From NCBI RefSeq assembly GCF_001320245.1, contig NZ_BCBA01000036.1, positions 59,636 to 123,635 of the forward strand: 64,000 bases of DNA, read 5' to 3'. Source of the DNA: Pseudomonas sp. NBRC 111124 (GTDB lineage: Bacteria > Pseudomonadota > Gammaproteobacteria > Pseudomonadales > Pseudomonadaceae). Below are positions 17,865 to 27,171 of this stretch, one piece after another (position 1 is the first letter of the stretch; every line of letters begins with the position of its first letter). A program made the translations under genes and the position numbers. Under the pieces are notes generated by a model. It did no database searches and had not been told where the DNA came from. It saw nothing but the letters and a program-made list of their open reading frames with translations.

Positions 17865-19040
17865 TCAGGTTGAACCGGAAATTTTACCACAGGCGTCATT
17901 TTCGGCACGTACCCATGGCAACAACATGACCAGAGCCACCGGCAACCAGCTGACGAACCACTCGGCGCGCGGTGTGGCCGTCAGGCTGGCAGCATCGAAC
18001 TGCATTGCCATGGTCGAGAAGACCCACAGGCCGAGCAGGATCTTGCCCATCGGGGTATGCCGCGCACGCACGATCTCCCCCAGGGCAAACAGCCAGACTG
18101 CAGCCCACAGCACCATACCGGGCAGCCCCAGTTCCAGGGCAACGTGGGTGAACATGTTGTGGGAATGATCGAACTCGAGACCTGCGGCGTTCACCCTGTA
18201 GGCGGAACCAAGACCCAGCCCGCCCCACGGGTGCGCATGGATCATGTTCAACACGGCCTCAAAGATCTCCGGGCGATAGGACGCACCACGGACGGTGAGC
18301 AAGTCATACATGACGTAGATGGCCAGACCGATGGTAACAACTGCAATGATCGCAATCATGCGACTGAGCCGGTCACGGCACCAAAGCGGCGCAAGTATCA
18401 GAGTAAACAGCAGAGACAACACTGCACCGCGGCTCTGACTGAGCACGACGAAGGCTCCCAGGCAGGCGAGGGCCAGCAGCCAGCCGACCTGGGCAAGCCG
18501 TTGCCGAGGCATCTGGTACAACAACAGCATTGCTGCGGCAGCCACGACATAGGCACCGAGGATGGGGTGCGAAATTCCGCCGATTCCGGCCAGCCGGCCT
18601 GTCAACGGCGCGCCCTGCTGGCCATAGAAATGGACGATGGACAGGAAGGCGGCGAACGCCATCACAGCGCTCCCCGCCTGCAGCAAGTGCCGAATACGGG
18701 CGACGCCAGCCTGGGCCAACACGGGGAAGGCCAGCAGGAACACGAGGATGTACAGCAGGCGCTTGGCCTCGCGCCCGGCATCTTCGGCAGAGGTCCAGGC
18801 CAGGCTGATCAGCCCCCACACCATCAGCAACAGTATGCTGCCCCACAGCGCCGGCTGGCGTCGCCAGGCTTCGACCAATACACGCCGAGCCGGCCATGCC
18901 AGCAACAGCACGGGCACCCACAGGAACACGACCAAACCTTGTTGGTATAACTTGTTGCTTGGCGCCAGGGCAATCGCCCCGAAGAACCACACCACACCAA
19001 ACCCCAACCAGGCCTTAACCCAGCTTTTCTCGTAAACCAT
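17865..19040 (-). CDS. waaL: O-antigen ligase/polymerase family protein (WaaL-type)
   Basis: A 391-aa membrane protein with about ten to twelve hydrophobic segments. The large periplasmic loop ends in HSHNMFTHVALELGLPGMVL, the Wzy_C/WaaL signature with its conserved histidine. Such enzymes join undecaprenyl-linked O-antigen to lipid A-core on the periplasmic face. The start at 19040 (MVYEKSWVK) has GAGGGG just upstream; alternatives further 5' encode a polar, unlikely extension. It is 12 bases upstream of msbA on the same strand and head-to-head with the kinase-like gene. The position matches waaL in P. aeruginosa. A polymerase role cannot be excluded. Confidence 0.82.
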   Translation of the reverse strand: MVYEKSWVKAWLGFGVVWFFGAIALAPSNKLYQQGLVVFLWVPVLLLAWPARRVLVEAWRRQPALWGSILLLMVWGLISLAWTSAEDAGREAKRLLYILVFLLAFPVLAQAGVARIRHLLQAGSAVMAFAAFLSIVHFYGQQGAPLTGRLAGIGGISHPILGAYVVAAAAMLLLYQMPRQRLAQVGWLLALACLGAFVVLSQSRGAVLSLLFTLILAPLWCRDRLSRMIAIIAVVTIGLAIYVMYDLLTVRGASYRPEIFEAVLNMIHAHPWGGLGLGSAYRVNAAGLEFDHSHNMFTHVALELGLPGMVLWAAVWLFALGEIVRARHTPMGKILLGLWVFSTMAMQFDAASLTATPRAEWFVSWLPVALVMLLPWVRAENDACGKISGST

Positions 19041-19141
19041 AGGTCCCCTCGGCCAATCAACGACACCATGCATTGGTGCTTCAGCATTATTTTCGGCATT
19101 ATTGCCGGCCAATCTGTTCGCCAGACGACAAGGCTCAACTC

Positions 19142-19747
19142 ATGCAATGCTCCCGGCTCTCCCAGGTCGACTTCGATCAGCTGATACTTGGCGCCCAGGT
19201 ACTGGAGGCTGACAGTCATGGTGCCAAAGTCTACCTGCTTGGCGATGGTAATTTCCTTAAGGTCTTTCGCCGCAAGCGTCTGATTTCATCTGCACTGCTG
19301 CGCCCTTACTCGCAACGCTTCGTCGACAACGCCGCCCGCCTTGCACAACTGGGCATCCCTACCCTCGAGGTGATCAGCCAGCACAAGCTCGATGTGCCGG
19401 GCAGAACCGCAGTGCTATATCGCCCCTTGCCAGGACGCACCTTGTTGCAAATGTCTCGCGACGCCGGCTTCAGCTGGGACAACTACTTGCCCCGCCTGAT
19501 CGAGCTGATCCGCCACCTGCACCGCAGCGGCATCTACTTCCGTTCCCTGCACCTCGGGAATGTAGTCGTCACACCCGACCAACGCCTCGGCCTGATCGAC
19601 GTGGCGGACATGCGCTTTCTGCGCCCGCCACTGTCCGCCCGCATGATTCGCCGTAACGTGCAGCACATGGTGCGTTACATCGAGCGAGAGAACCTGGGTG
19701 ACCGATTCCCCCTCGCCGACTTCGAAGCTGCCTTGCTGCCGCGCTGA
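19142..19747 (+). CDS. LPS-kinase-like (WaaP/BUD32-type) protein
   Basis: A 201-aa protein with a small protein-kinase-like fold: AKVYLLGDGNFLKVFRRKR would hold the ATP-binding lysine, SLHLGNVVVTP is the catalytic loop and GLIDVADM is the metal-binding DxD-like motif. It resembles the Kdo/heptose kinases that phosphorylate the LPS core in Pseudomonas, and similar proteins have been called toluene-tolerance proteins. The start at 19142 has AAGG upstream. It is the only plus-strand gene inside the minus-strand LPS block and is divergent from the ligase gene. The substrate is inferred from context only. Confidence 0.75.
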   Translation: MQCSRLSQVDFDQLILGAQVLEADSHGAKVYLLGDGNFLKVFRRKRLISSALLRPYSQRFVDNAARLAQLGIPTLEVISQHKLDVPGRTAVLYRPLPGRTLLQMSRDAGFSWDNYLPRLIELIRHLHRSGIYFRSLHLGNVVVTPDQRLGLIDVADMRFLRPPLSARMIRRNVQHMVRYIERENLGDRFPLADFEAALLPR

Positions 19748-19749
19748 CC

Positions 19750-20841
19750 TCAACCGCGCAGCAGGCTGTGCGCCCCATTGCAGAACGCCTGCCATGCCGC
19801 CTCCGGCGCCAGCGTCTGCCGCTGCCGGGCGGCCACCGCCAGTGCGCGGGGCACATCACAGCGCGCGATCTCGCACCCCCAGGCCTCCACGTCGCCAACC
19901 GGCAAGTAACAGCCCGATTCCTGCAGTTGCTCCCTGAATACCGGCAAATCGCTGCAGACTACTGGCACATCTGCCATGACGGCTTCCTGCACCACAAGCC
20001 CCAGGCCTTCGGCACGCGAAGGCACCAAGAGCCAATCAAACGCTCGATACAGTTGCTGCAATTCATCATGATGTCCACATAGATGTACGCTATCTGTCAG
20101 GCCCAACTCATCGATCCGCGCCTGCAGGCTCGTGCGTAGCGGGCCATCACCAACCATTGCCAGCTGCATGCCTGGCTGGTGCTCCATAGCCTTGGCAAAT
20201 GCCTCGATGAGCATCTCGAAACCTTTGCTTTCGACCAGCCGGCCCACCGCGCCGAGTATCGGGCCACCGGTTTGCGGCAGTGCCAGCGCCTCGCGCGCGC
20301 GCTCACGAGAGAGCAGTGGCCTGGTAAAGGCCTGCGGGTCGAACGCCATGCGCAGCGTCTGCACCGGCCGGCCAATGTCCTGCTCCAGGGACCGCGCGAG
20401 GGTATGAGAGACGGCCGCAATACTCAGACGCTCGGCGGGCAGCCGGTTCAACAGGCTCACATCGCGGGGGGTCAAGCGTGTCATACCATGGAACAGCACC
20501 TTGGCACGCACCTCGGGGAGGTGCTGCAGCACCGGCAACACCAACCGTGCGACACCCAGGCCGTCGAGCAGGATCACATCGGCCTCGGCGCCCTTCAACG
20601 CCCTGTGCAGACGCAGGCGTAGCCAGGGACGCAACAAGCGCCAAAGGTGTTTGCCTTTCAACGCTCGCTGAGGCATGTGCCATACACGAGTGGGACCTCG
20701 CCCATGGCACAGCTCACCGCCCAGCAGCAGCCAGTTACTGATGCGGGCGTCGGCCCCCGCTTGCGACAGCACTTGTTGATGGACTTTATGGATGGACATG
20801 TACGGAGAACCGCCTGCCCACATCATGTTGACGATATTCAT
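19750..20841 (-). CDS. Glycosyltransferase family 4 (LPS core)
   Basis: A 363-aa GT-B glycosyltransferase. The C-terminal half has the retaining GT4 donor site, including GGPILGAVGRLVESKGFEML, and the EX7E motif in EGLGLVVQEAVMADVPVV. It probably adds a sugar to the outer LPS core. The position between waaL and an ssg-like gene corresponds to the wapR location of P. aeruginosa, but I cannot confirm the same sugar or linkage. No signal peptide; likely at the cytosolic face of the inner membrane. It ends two bases before the convergent kinase-like gene. Confidence 0.85.
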   Translation of the reverse strand: MNIVNMMWAGGSPYMSIHKVHQQVLSQAGADARISNWLLLGGELCHGRGPTRVWHMPQRALKGKHLWRLLRPWLRLRLHRALKGAEADVILLDGLGVARLVLPVLQHLPEVRAKVLFHGMTRLTPRDVSLLNRLPAERLSIAAVSHTLARSLEQDIGRPVQTLRMAFDPQAFTRPLLSRERAREALALPQTGGPILGAVGRLVESKGFEMLIEAFAKAMEHQPGMQLAMVGDGPLRTSLQARIDELGLTDSVHLCGHHDELQQLYRAFDWLLVPSRAEGLGLVVQEAVMADVPVVCSDLPVFREQLQESGCYLPVGDVEAWGCEIARCDVPRALAVAARQRQTLAPEAAWQAFCNGAHSLLRG

Positions 20842-21009
20842 GGGGATAGCGCCGCTCTCCCGTGCAAGCCAGGTGGGACTGCAACGTCATTGACAGAAAA
20901 AGATGATCCCATGCCGACAATAGCGCCCAAGAACCGCGTCAATGCCCGTCTTGCCCCGGCGAAGCGCCGGGGAAGCGCCCTTGCTCCAGCATAGGCTGCA
21001 ATATTCAGA
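20842..21009. other. Intergenic gap with one hairpin
   Basis: This 168-base gap separates the GT4 gene from the ssg-like gene. The perfect stem CCCCGGCG/CGCCGGGG at 20954-20972 lies 37 bases after the ssg-like stop and may be its terminator, though no T-run follows. No promoter motif was convincing. No small open frame looks real. Confidence 0.5.
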
Positions 21010-21966
21010 TCAGAAGCCCAGTTTCAGGCGCAAGCGTTGCCACACGGACAAAGGCGGATGGGGCCTCAGCGCCGGGCGCATGTGCTCCACGATGCTTTGC
21101 CCGACGGCAGCGAAACTGAAACGTGACACTGCCAGTTCGCGCCCGTTTCTAGCGATGTGCTGTGCGAGCGCAGGATCGCCCCGCAAGGTGCGCAACTTGG
21201 CCTGTAACGTCGGAATGTTGTCATAGAACACGACGTTGACCATGTCTTGCAGGCCCAACGCGCGATTCTCCGCTTCGCCCTGGTCGTATGCCAGCAGCAC
21301 GCAGCCACAGGCCATGGCTTCGAAGTTCTTGATCATGTACTCGCCCATGCCAACGTCGGCACTGACGAAGAACTGGATACGGTTGAGCGTGTTGCAATAG
21401 TCCTCGCCCGACTTGGTGCGGGTCACCACCAGGTTCTCGACCTGCCCCAGCTCATCCAGCAGCGCCTTGCGCCCGCTGTAGGCAACACTGTTGGTGCTGC
21501 CGACGAACGCCAGTTCGATATCGCGCTCGCGGCCCTGGTCGGCCAGCAGTTGCTCATCGTAGCCCTTGGGCACGAACACCGCGTCAAAGCCCTCCTGGCG
21601 CAGGCGCTCGCTGACCATGTAGCCCGAGCTGATCACCCGCGCCCACGGCAGCTTGCGGTAATGCGCGCTGAACTTGCCGGTGTACTTGCAAGGGATGTAG
21701 TTCTGGTAGGCATCGTGCTCGAGAATGACCAGGTTCGGCACCGTGCGAATGAAGGCTGCCTGACGGATCTCTTGCTTGAAACGCAAGAAAAAGACAATGC
21801 GGTCATAGCGTTCGACCTGCACTTCACGCTTGAAATAACGGCGAAGGTTGCGCTGATCATCGCTGGTCAGCCAGCGCAGGTCGCACTCACAGTTGGCCGC
21901 GACGCCGTCGTACAGGCGATCGAGGATCGCACGCTGTTCCTTCTGTACCAGAAATAGGACTTTCAT
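21010..21966 (-). CDS. ssg: Ssg-like glycosyltransferase
   Basis: A 318-aa GT-B type glycosyltransferase. The N-terminus MKVLFLVQKEQRAILDRLYDG is as I recall for Ssg of fluorescent pseudomonads, a cell-surface sugar enzyme needed for normal LPS O-antigen. The C-terminal donor-site motif MIKNFEAMACGCVLLAYDQGEAE supports a glycosyltransferase. The start at 21966 fits both this N-terminus and the gap to dnpA (37 bases). It is on the same strand as the block from the carbamoyltransferase to dnpA and is probably the last gene of that unit. The substrate is unknown. Confidence 0.78.
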   Translation of the reverse strand: MKVLFLVQKEQRAILDRLYDGVAANCECDLRWLTSDDQRNLRRYFKREVQVERYDRIVFFLRFKQEIRQAAFIRTVPNLVILEHDAYQNYIPCKYTGKFSAHYRKLPWARVISSGYMVSERLRQEGFDAVFVPKGYDEQLLADQGRERDIELAFVGSTNSVAYSGRKALLDELGQVENLVVTRTKSGEDYCNTLNRIQFFVSADVGMGEYMIKNFEAMACGCVLLAYDQGEAENRALGLQDMVNVVFYDNIPTLQAKLRTLRGDPALAQHIARNGRELAVSRFSFAAVGQSIVEHMRPALRPHPPLSVWQRLRLKLGF

Positions 21967-22003
21967 TGCTTTCCTTGGGCGCTCTGCGCCATCGCGGTCG
22001 GGT

Positions 22004-23407
22004 TTACAGCTCACGCCGCCAGAACAGTTCGTGCCGGCGCACGGCCTTGCGGAAGAACTCGTTCTCCCCATAAGGCGACGCGCGGCGCCCGGCCAGCCAA
22101 CGCTGCAGCAAACGGCGCAGACGGCGCTTGAAGGGGGGCTGGGGCTGCAGGTCGTGCATCATGCCCAAGGCCATGGCCTTGTCTTGCTGAGTAGCTGAAT
22201 CCAGTGACAGCGTGCACGGCGCCCAGGCTTGTTCGGCGCTCAGTTGCGGAGGCAGGGCCACACCATCGCCGCTGTCGCCCATTGGCCAGCGGTCATTGTC
22301 GTGCAGGTGGTTGGCGTAGCACAGCAGCGTCTGCGGCTGCCAGGCCAGCCCTTGCAAAGCCTCCATGACAGCCGCCTGGGCACAGACATGATCAGGGTGC
22401 GGGTCGAGCTGCGGGTGCGGCATGACCAGCACTTCAGGCCTGGCCATTTCCAGCAGGGCGCGCAGGTCGGCCAGCAGGTTGTGCCAGGTGGGCGCACCAT
22501 CGTGGTCGGCCGGCAGCGGGAATGGGTTGAACCGTCGGAACAGGCGGATATCGGCCATGTCCGCTTCGCGGGACGCGACAGGCTGATCAGGGGCCGCCTG
22601 CATGGCGGGCAGCTGCAGGCAGAAATACCCCAGTTGCACGCAACGCGACTCCGGCACACCTGCCCAGCGTGGCACGGCGATACTGTCCCAGGCGCGCAGG
22701 CGGCCCTTCAAGCGGGCGGCCTCCGACTTGCCCAGCCCCATCTGCTGATAGTGCTCGGCCTCGATCTCCCCCGCCGTCACGGTCACCACCCAGGTTTCAT
22801 CCGCCTGGCTGTACAAGCCATAGGCTGCCAGCTCGGCATCATCGGCATGCGGAGCGATCACCATCACGCGGCGGCGCTGCAGCTCGACACAAGGGGTTAC
22901 CCACAACCGCGGCTCACCCAGCAGTCGGCAATGGCGCCCGCGCAGGCGCAACGTGCCGGCCTGTAAAGGAGCGGCCAGCCCGGTGAGGTTGAGGAAGCGC
23001 AGCCCATCGACACCCCGCTCGAAGGTTTGCTGGTCAGCGAGTTCGCCGCCAAGCAGCTCGACTCGCGGATCGAGGAAACGCCCCAGCCAACCGCTTTTTA
23101 CCCGCACTTCAAGCACCAGGGTTTCGTCTCCCCGCAACGCCGTCTCCACCGTGAGCAGCCCGTCACGCAGCACGACCGGCGCTTCTTGGCTCAACTCGCC
23201 GAAGTCATAGGCGTAATCTTCACCAGGCGCATAGAACAGGTGATCGGCGAACCAGGCTTCGTGAGCAGCCCAAAGCAGCGGTAGCAGCAACAGCGGCAGC
23301 CACCACCAGGTGAAGACACCCAGCGCCACCAGCACGACGAGACTCACCAGCAAGCCGAGGCGCTTGTTGCGCCGATGGCGCTTGAGCAACTGCTGCTTGC
23401 GGCTCAC
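22004..23407 (-). CDS. dnpA: PIG-L family de-N-acetylase (DnpA-like)
   Basis: A 467-aa protein. Two hydrophobic stretches at about residues 17-50 (LGLLVSLVVLVALGVFTWWW and following) anchor it in the membrane. The rest holds a PIG-L deacetylase domain with the zinc motif in IAPHADDAELAAYG (HxDDxE) and the distal DPHPDHV. In P. aeruginosa the homologue beside mig-14 is DnpA, linked to persister formation. The start is a GTG at 23407 whose GTGA overlaps the stop of mig-14, so the two are coupled. It probably removes an acetyl group from an LPS or other surface sugar; the target is unproven. Confidence 0.82.
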   Translation of the reverse strand: MSRKQQLLKRHRRNKRLGLLVSLVVLVALGVFTWWWLPLLLLPLLWAAHEAWFADHLFYAPGEDYAYDFGELSQEAPVVLRDGLLTVETALRGDETLVLEVRVKSGWLGRFLDPRVELLGGELADQQTFERGVDGLRFLNLTGLAAPLQAGTLRLRGRHCRLLGEPRLWVTPCVELQRRRVMVIAPHADDAELAAYGLYSQADETWVVTVTAGEIEAEHYQQMGLGKSEAARLKGRLRAWDSIAVPRWAGVPESRCVQLGYFCLQLPAMQAAPDQPVASREADMADIRLFRRFNPFPLPADHDGAPTWHNLLADLRALLEMARPEVLVMPHPQLDPHPDHVCAQAAVMEALQGLAWQPQTLLCYANHLHDNDRWPMGDSGDGVALPPQLSAEQAWAPCTLSLDSATQQDKAMALGMMHDLQPQPPFKRRLRRLLQRWLAGRRASPYGENEFFRKAVRRHELFWRREL

Positions 23408-24300
23408 GCCTGGAATACCGGCACAGGGTTGCACCAACGGTCCTTGTACTCACGGTCGGCACGGCCGAACGAGAAACGCAGGGGCTTGTTGCGCGCGCGG
23501 GCATCTTCCCAGGCGGCCTGGGTATTGAGGAAGCTCAACACGCTACCCGGGCTGAAGGCCTTGGTTTCAGGGTCGACGCCGCCGTTGATGTATTCCACGC
23601 TGATCCACTCCGGCGCTTCGACGCGGTATACCAGCTGAATGGCGATCGGCTTGTCGTCGAGCATCAGCACCGAGCCGATCAGCAGTTCACGCAGGCGCTG
23701 CAGCACGTCGGCCATGCGCTCGGCACCGGTGGCCGGGAAGCCCCAGCGGCGCTGGAACAGGTCGCAGTACATGGCGGCGATCTGCTGCGCGCTGAAATCG
23801 CTGATCGGACGCACAACGCCACCCGCTTCTTCCAGCAGGCGCAATTCGCGGCGCTGGTTGTAGCGGAACTTCTTGGAAAGGTCTTCGGGGGCGCGGGCCA
23901 TGGCCAGCTGTTCCTTCTGCACCTTGAGGCCGCTGAAGCGGCCCTGGCTCAGCTCGGACAGGTAGCGCGCGGCATGGCGCAACGGCGCGCTGGCATCGGC
24001 CGCTGCCGGCAGAATGATCTCGGCATTGCCAAGGTCGAACAGGGCTTTCTTGCCGGCACGCTTGAGCACATCCTTGGACAGCGCCAGATGACGCCCCCAG
24101 GTCGGAATCGCGGCTTTGAGCTCACCGGCCTGGAACCAACCCAGATAACGCACGGGTATCTGCGCCAGGTCAGCCAGTTGCTCGACCACCAACGGGTGCG
24201 TCGCGACGCTGCCACCGAAACGCGCCCACGCCTCGGCGTAGGCTGACGCATCGATGACCTGCCAACCGCGCTCGCGGATGGCCTGGATATGATTGAGCAT
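23404..24300 (-). CDS. mig-14: Mig-14 family protein
   Basis: A 298-aa protein related to Salmonella Mig-14, an inner-membrane-associated factor for resistance to antimicrobial peptides. MLNHIQAIRERGWQVIDAS and the segment IQLVYRVEAPEWISVEYING look like a GNAT/FemAB-type acyltransferase fold. No signal peptide or helix is evident, so any membrane association would be peripheral. The start at 24300 shares one base with the wapH stop (TGATG) and its own stop overlaps dnpA by four bases. This tight coupling puts it in the LPS-modification unit. The reaction is unknown. Confidence 0.85.
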   Translation of the reverse strand: MLNHIQAIRERGWQVIDASAYAEAWARFGGSVATHPLVVEQLADLAQIPVRYLGWFQAGELKAAIPTWGRHLALSKDVLKRAGKKALFDLGNAEIILPAAADASAPLRHAARYLSELSQGRFSGLKVQKEQLAMARAPEDLSKKFRYNQRRELRLLEEAGGVVRPISDFSAQQIAAMYCDLFQRRWGFPATGAERMADVLQRLRELLIGSVLMLDDKPIAIQLVYRVEAPEWISVEYINGGVDPETKAFSPGSVLSFLNTQAAWEDARARNKPLRFSFGRADREYKDRWCNPVPVFQA

Positions 24301-25430
24301 CAAGCCTTCCCCACCCATGCACGAACGTGTGGCAACTGCCAGAACGCTTCGCGTACGGCCTGGTCGGAGAAGCGCTCTTGCAAGCGTTGCAGCATATGCG
24401 CGGCGCAGGCTTCACGCTGCTGCGCATCCAGCGCGGCCATGTGGCGAAGGGCCTGCGCCAGTTGCGCGGCATCGGCCAACGGGAACAGCACGCCAACACC
24501 CTCGACCACTTCACGTGCACCACCGCAAGCCGTGGCCAGCACCGGTACGCCGGCGACCATGGCTTCGAGCAGGACCATGCCGAACGGCTCATGGTCGGAG
24601 CTCAGGGCAAACACATCGAAGGCCTGGAAATAGCGACGGGCATCCGGCACCTGGCCAAGGAAGTCCACCTGCCCGGATATTCCCAGCTCGGCAGCCAGTG
24701 CCTTGAGCTTGGCTTCCAGGCGGCCCTTGCCGAGGATGGCCAAGCGTGCGCCAGCCGGCAAATCCGGAAGCGCCTGGGCAAAGCCACGCAGCAAGGTCGC
24801 CTGATCCTTGTCAGGATGCAGGCGACCGACATTGCCGACCACCCACGCCTGTGCATCCAGGCCCAACGCCTCACGGGCCTCGGCACGGGGCACCAGGGCA
24901 GCTTGCAGGGCGTCGATGTCGATACGGTTGTACAGCGTCTGAATGCGCTCGGCCGGCCACTGCGGCAGGCAACGGCGCATGTCGTCACGCACCGCATCCG
25001 ATACGCCCAGCAGACTCAGGCGCTTGCTGAACAGGTTGGCGAACAGGCGCCGCCCCTTGCGCTCATAGTCGCCAAACGCATGGTGCACGCCGATCACCGG
25101 CAAACCGGTGCCCAGCAGCGCGACATAGATCGGCTTGAAACGGTGAGCGATGCAGAAACTGAAATTGCGCTCGGCGGCGATGCGCCGCAGGGCACGAATC
25201 GCACCGAGCTTCAGGCCACGCACGGCCTTGGAGCTGAATTCGAGAAACAGCACCTCGTCAGACGCGCAACCTGCCGCAACCTGCGGGTCGGCGGCGCCAG
25301 TGAGGAACACAGTGGTGACCTTGTAGCCGCTGCCCTGGAACAGGCTGGCGTACTGACGGGCACAATCGAGGAACGGCCCGTCATAGCCATGGCAGAACTG
25401 CAGGACCCGCGCTTCAGAGCGGCTGGTCAT
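24300..25430 (-). CDS. wapH: Glycosyltransferase family 4 (WapH-like, LPS core)
   Basis: A 376-aa GT-B glycosyltransferase. The donor-binding half has WVVGNVGRLHPDKDQATLLR and the EX7E motif in HEPFGMVLLEAMVAGVPVLA. Its position between the carbamoyltransferase and mig-14 matches wapH in the P. aeruginosa LPS core cluster; the sugar it transfers is not predictable from sequence. Its ATG at 25430 overlaps the end of the carbamoyltransferase gene by 17 bases, and its stop overlaps mig-14 by one. It likely acts on the core oligosaccharide at the cytosolic side of the membrane. Confidence 0.85.
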   Translation of the reverse strand: MTSRSEARVLQFCHGYDGPFLDCARQYASLFQGSGYKVTTVFLTGAADPQVAAGCASDEVLFLEFSSKAVRGLKLGAIRALRRIAAERNFSFCIAHRFKPIYVALLGTGLPVIGVHHAFGDYERKGRRLFANLFSKRLSLLGVSDAVRDDMRRCLPQWPAERIQTLYNRIDIDALQAALVPRAEAREALGLDAQAWVVGNVGRLHPDKDQATLLRGFAQALPDLPAGARLAILGKGRLEAKLKALAAELGISGQVDFLGQVPDARRYFQAFDVFALSSDHEPFGMVLLEAMVAGVPVLATACGGAREVVEGVGVLFPLADAAQLAQALRHMAALDAQQREACAAHMLQRLQERFSDQAVREAFWQLPHVRAWVGKA

Positions 25431-27171
25431 AGGCGGCTGCGCCGTCCTTCACGACCAGGATGTCTTCCATGATCAGGTACTGCAGGTCCGAACCGAAGAA
25501 CATGTTCAGCGCATCGGTCGGCGAGCAGATCATCGGCTCGCCGCGGCGGTTCAGCGAGGTGTTCAGCGACACGCCGTTGCCAGTCAGGTCTTCCAGCGCC
25601 TTCATCATGTCGTAGTAGCGCGGGTTGTATTCACGCTTGAGCACCTGGGCACGCGATGTACCGTCCTCGTGGACCACTTCCGGTACGCGGGTCTTCCACT
25701 CTTCAGCCACTTCGAAGGTGAAGGTCATGAACGGCGCGGGGTGATCGACCTTGATCATCTGCGGGGCGACGGTGTCGAGCATCGACGGGCAGAAAGGTCT
25801 CCAGCGCTCGCGGAACTTGATCTGGTGGTTGATACGGTCTGCCACGCCAGCCACGCTCGGGCAACCGATGATCGAACGGCCACCCAGCGCGCGAGGGCCG
25901 AACTCCATGCGCCCTTGGAACCAGGCCACCGGGTTGCCGTCGACCATGATCTGGGCGATCTGCTGGGGCATGTTGTCGAGCTTGCGCCACTTCGGCTGGC
26001 TCGGATGACGAGCGCAGGCGGCGATCACGTCTTCATTGGAATACGAAGGGCCGAGATAGACATGCTCCATCTTCTCGACCGGCACGCCACGGGCGTGGGA
26101 AACATAGGCCGCAGCACCAACGGCGGTACCGGCGTCGCCGGAAGCCGGCTGGACGAACAGCTCCTTGACGTCGGAACGGGCGATGATCTTCTGGTTGAGC
26201 TTGACGTTCAACGCACAGCCGCCAGCGAAGGCCAGCTTGCCGGTTTCACGCAAGGTGTCGCCCAGGTAATGGTCGATCATCTGCAGGGCGATTTTCTCGA
26301 ACAGCGCCTGCATGCTGGCAGCGTAGTGGATGTACGGCTCGTCGGCGATGTCGCCTTCGCGTTTGGGACCCAGCCATTCGATCAGCTTCGGCGAGAAGTA
26401 GAAGCCTTTGCCCTTCTCTTTATGGCGACGCAGGCCGATGACGTTGGCGTATTCGGTGTTGATCACCAGTTCGCCGTTCTCGAAGCTGGCCAAGCGGGAG
26501 AAGTCATATTTGCTGGCGTCGCCGTACGGCGCCATGCCCATGACCTTGAACTCGCCGTCGAGCATTTCGAAACCGAGGAATTCGGTGATCGCGCCGTACA
26601 GGCCACCCAGCGAGTCCGGATCGAAGAATTCCTTGATCTTGTGGATCTTGCCGTTTTCGCCGTAGCCGAAGAAGGTGGTGGCGTACTCACCCTTGCCGTC
26701 GATGCCAAGGATCGCGGTCTTTTCCTTGAAGCCCGAGCAGTGGTAGGCGCTGGACGCGTGAGCCAGGTGGTGCTCGACCGGTTCGATCTTGATCTTCTTC
26801 GGGTCGAAGCCCAGTTGCTCCAGGCACCAGACGATCTTCTTGCGGTAACGCTTGTAGCGACGGTTGCCCATCAGGATCGCGTCGAGGGCGCGGTCAGGCG
26901 CGTACCAGTAGCGCTTGGCATAGTGCCAGCGGGCCTTGCCGAACAGGCTGATCGGGGCGAACGGAATGGCCACCACGTCGACGTCGGAGGGCTTGATGCC
27001 CGCTTGTTCCAGGCAGAATTTCGCCGACTCGTAGGGCATGCGGTTCTTCGCATGCTTGTCACGCACGAAGCGCTCTTCTTCGGCGGCGGCAATCAGCTTG
27101 CCGTCAATGTACAGGGCCGCGGAAGGGTCATGGCTAAGGGCGCCGGACAGGCCAAGAATCGTCAATGCCAA
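25414..27171 (-). CDS. Carbamoyltransferase (LPS core heptose, NodU/CmcH family)
   Basis: A 585-aa carbamoyltransferase. EHHLAHASSAYHCSGF, GGCALNVKLNQ and FGPRALGGRSI, the hallmarks of the O-carbamoyltransferase family, are all present. In Pseudomonas an enzyme of this type carbamoylates a core heptose, using carbamoyl phosphate and ATP. The start appears to be a TTG at 27171 (MALTILGLSG) with AGAGG about nine bases upstream. It is the first gene of the coupled block carbamoyltransferase-wapH-mig14-dnpA-ssg. The surface substrate is inferred from genomic context. Confidence 0.88.
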   Translation of the reverse strand: MALTILGLSGALSHDPSAALYIDGKLIAAAEEERFVRDKHAKNRMPYESAKFCLEQAGIKPSDVDVVAIPFAPISLFGKARWHYAKRYWYAPDRALDAILMGNRRYKRYRKKIVWCLEQLGFDPKKIKIEPVEHHLAHASSAYHCSGFKEKTAILGIDGKGEYATTFFGYGENGKIHKIKEFFDPDSLGGLYGAITEFLGFEMLDGEFKVMGMAPYGDASKYDFSRLASFENGELVINTEYANVIGLRRHKEKGKGFYFSPKLIEWLGPKREGDIADEPYIHYAASMQALFEKIALQMIDHYLGDTLRETGKLAFAGGCALNVKLNQKIIARSDVKELFVQPASGDAGTAVGAAAYVSHARGVPVEKMEHVYLGPSYSNEDVIAACARHPSQPKWRKLDNMPQQIAQIMVDGNPVAWFQGRMEFGPRALGGRSIIGCPSVAGVADRINHQIKFRERWRPFCPSMLDTVAPQMIKVDHPAPFMTFTFEVAEEWKTRVPEVVHEDGTSRAQVLKREYNPRYYDMMKALEDLTGNGVSLNTSLNRRGEPMICSPTDALNMFFGSDLQYLIMEDILVVKDGAAAYDQPL

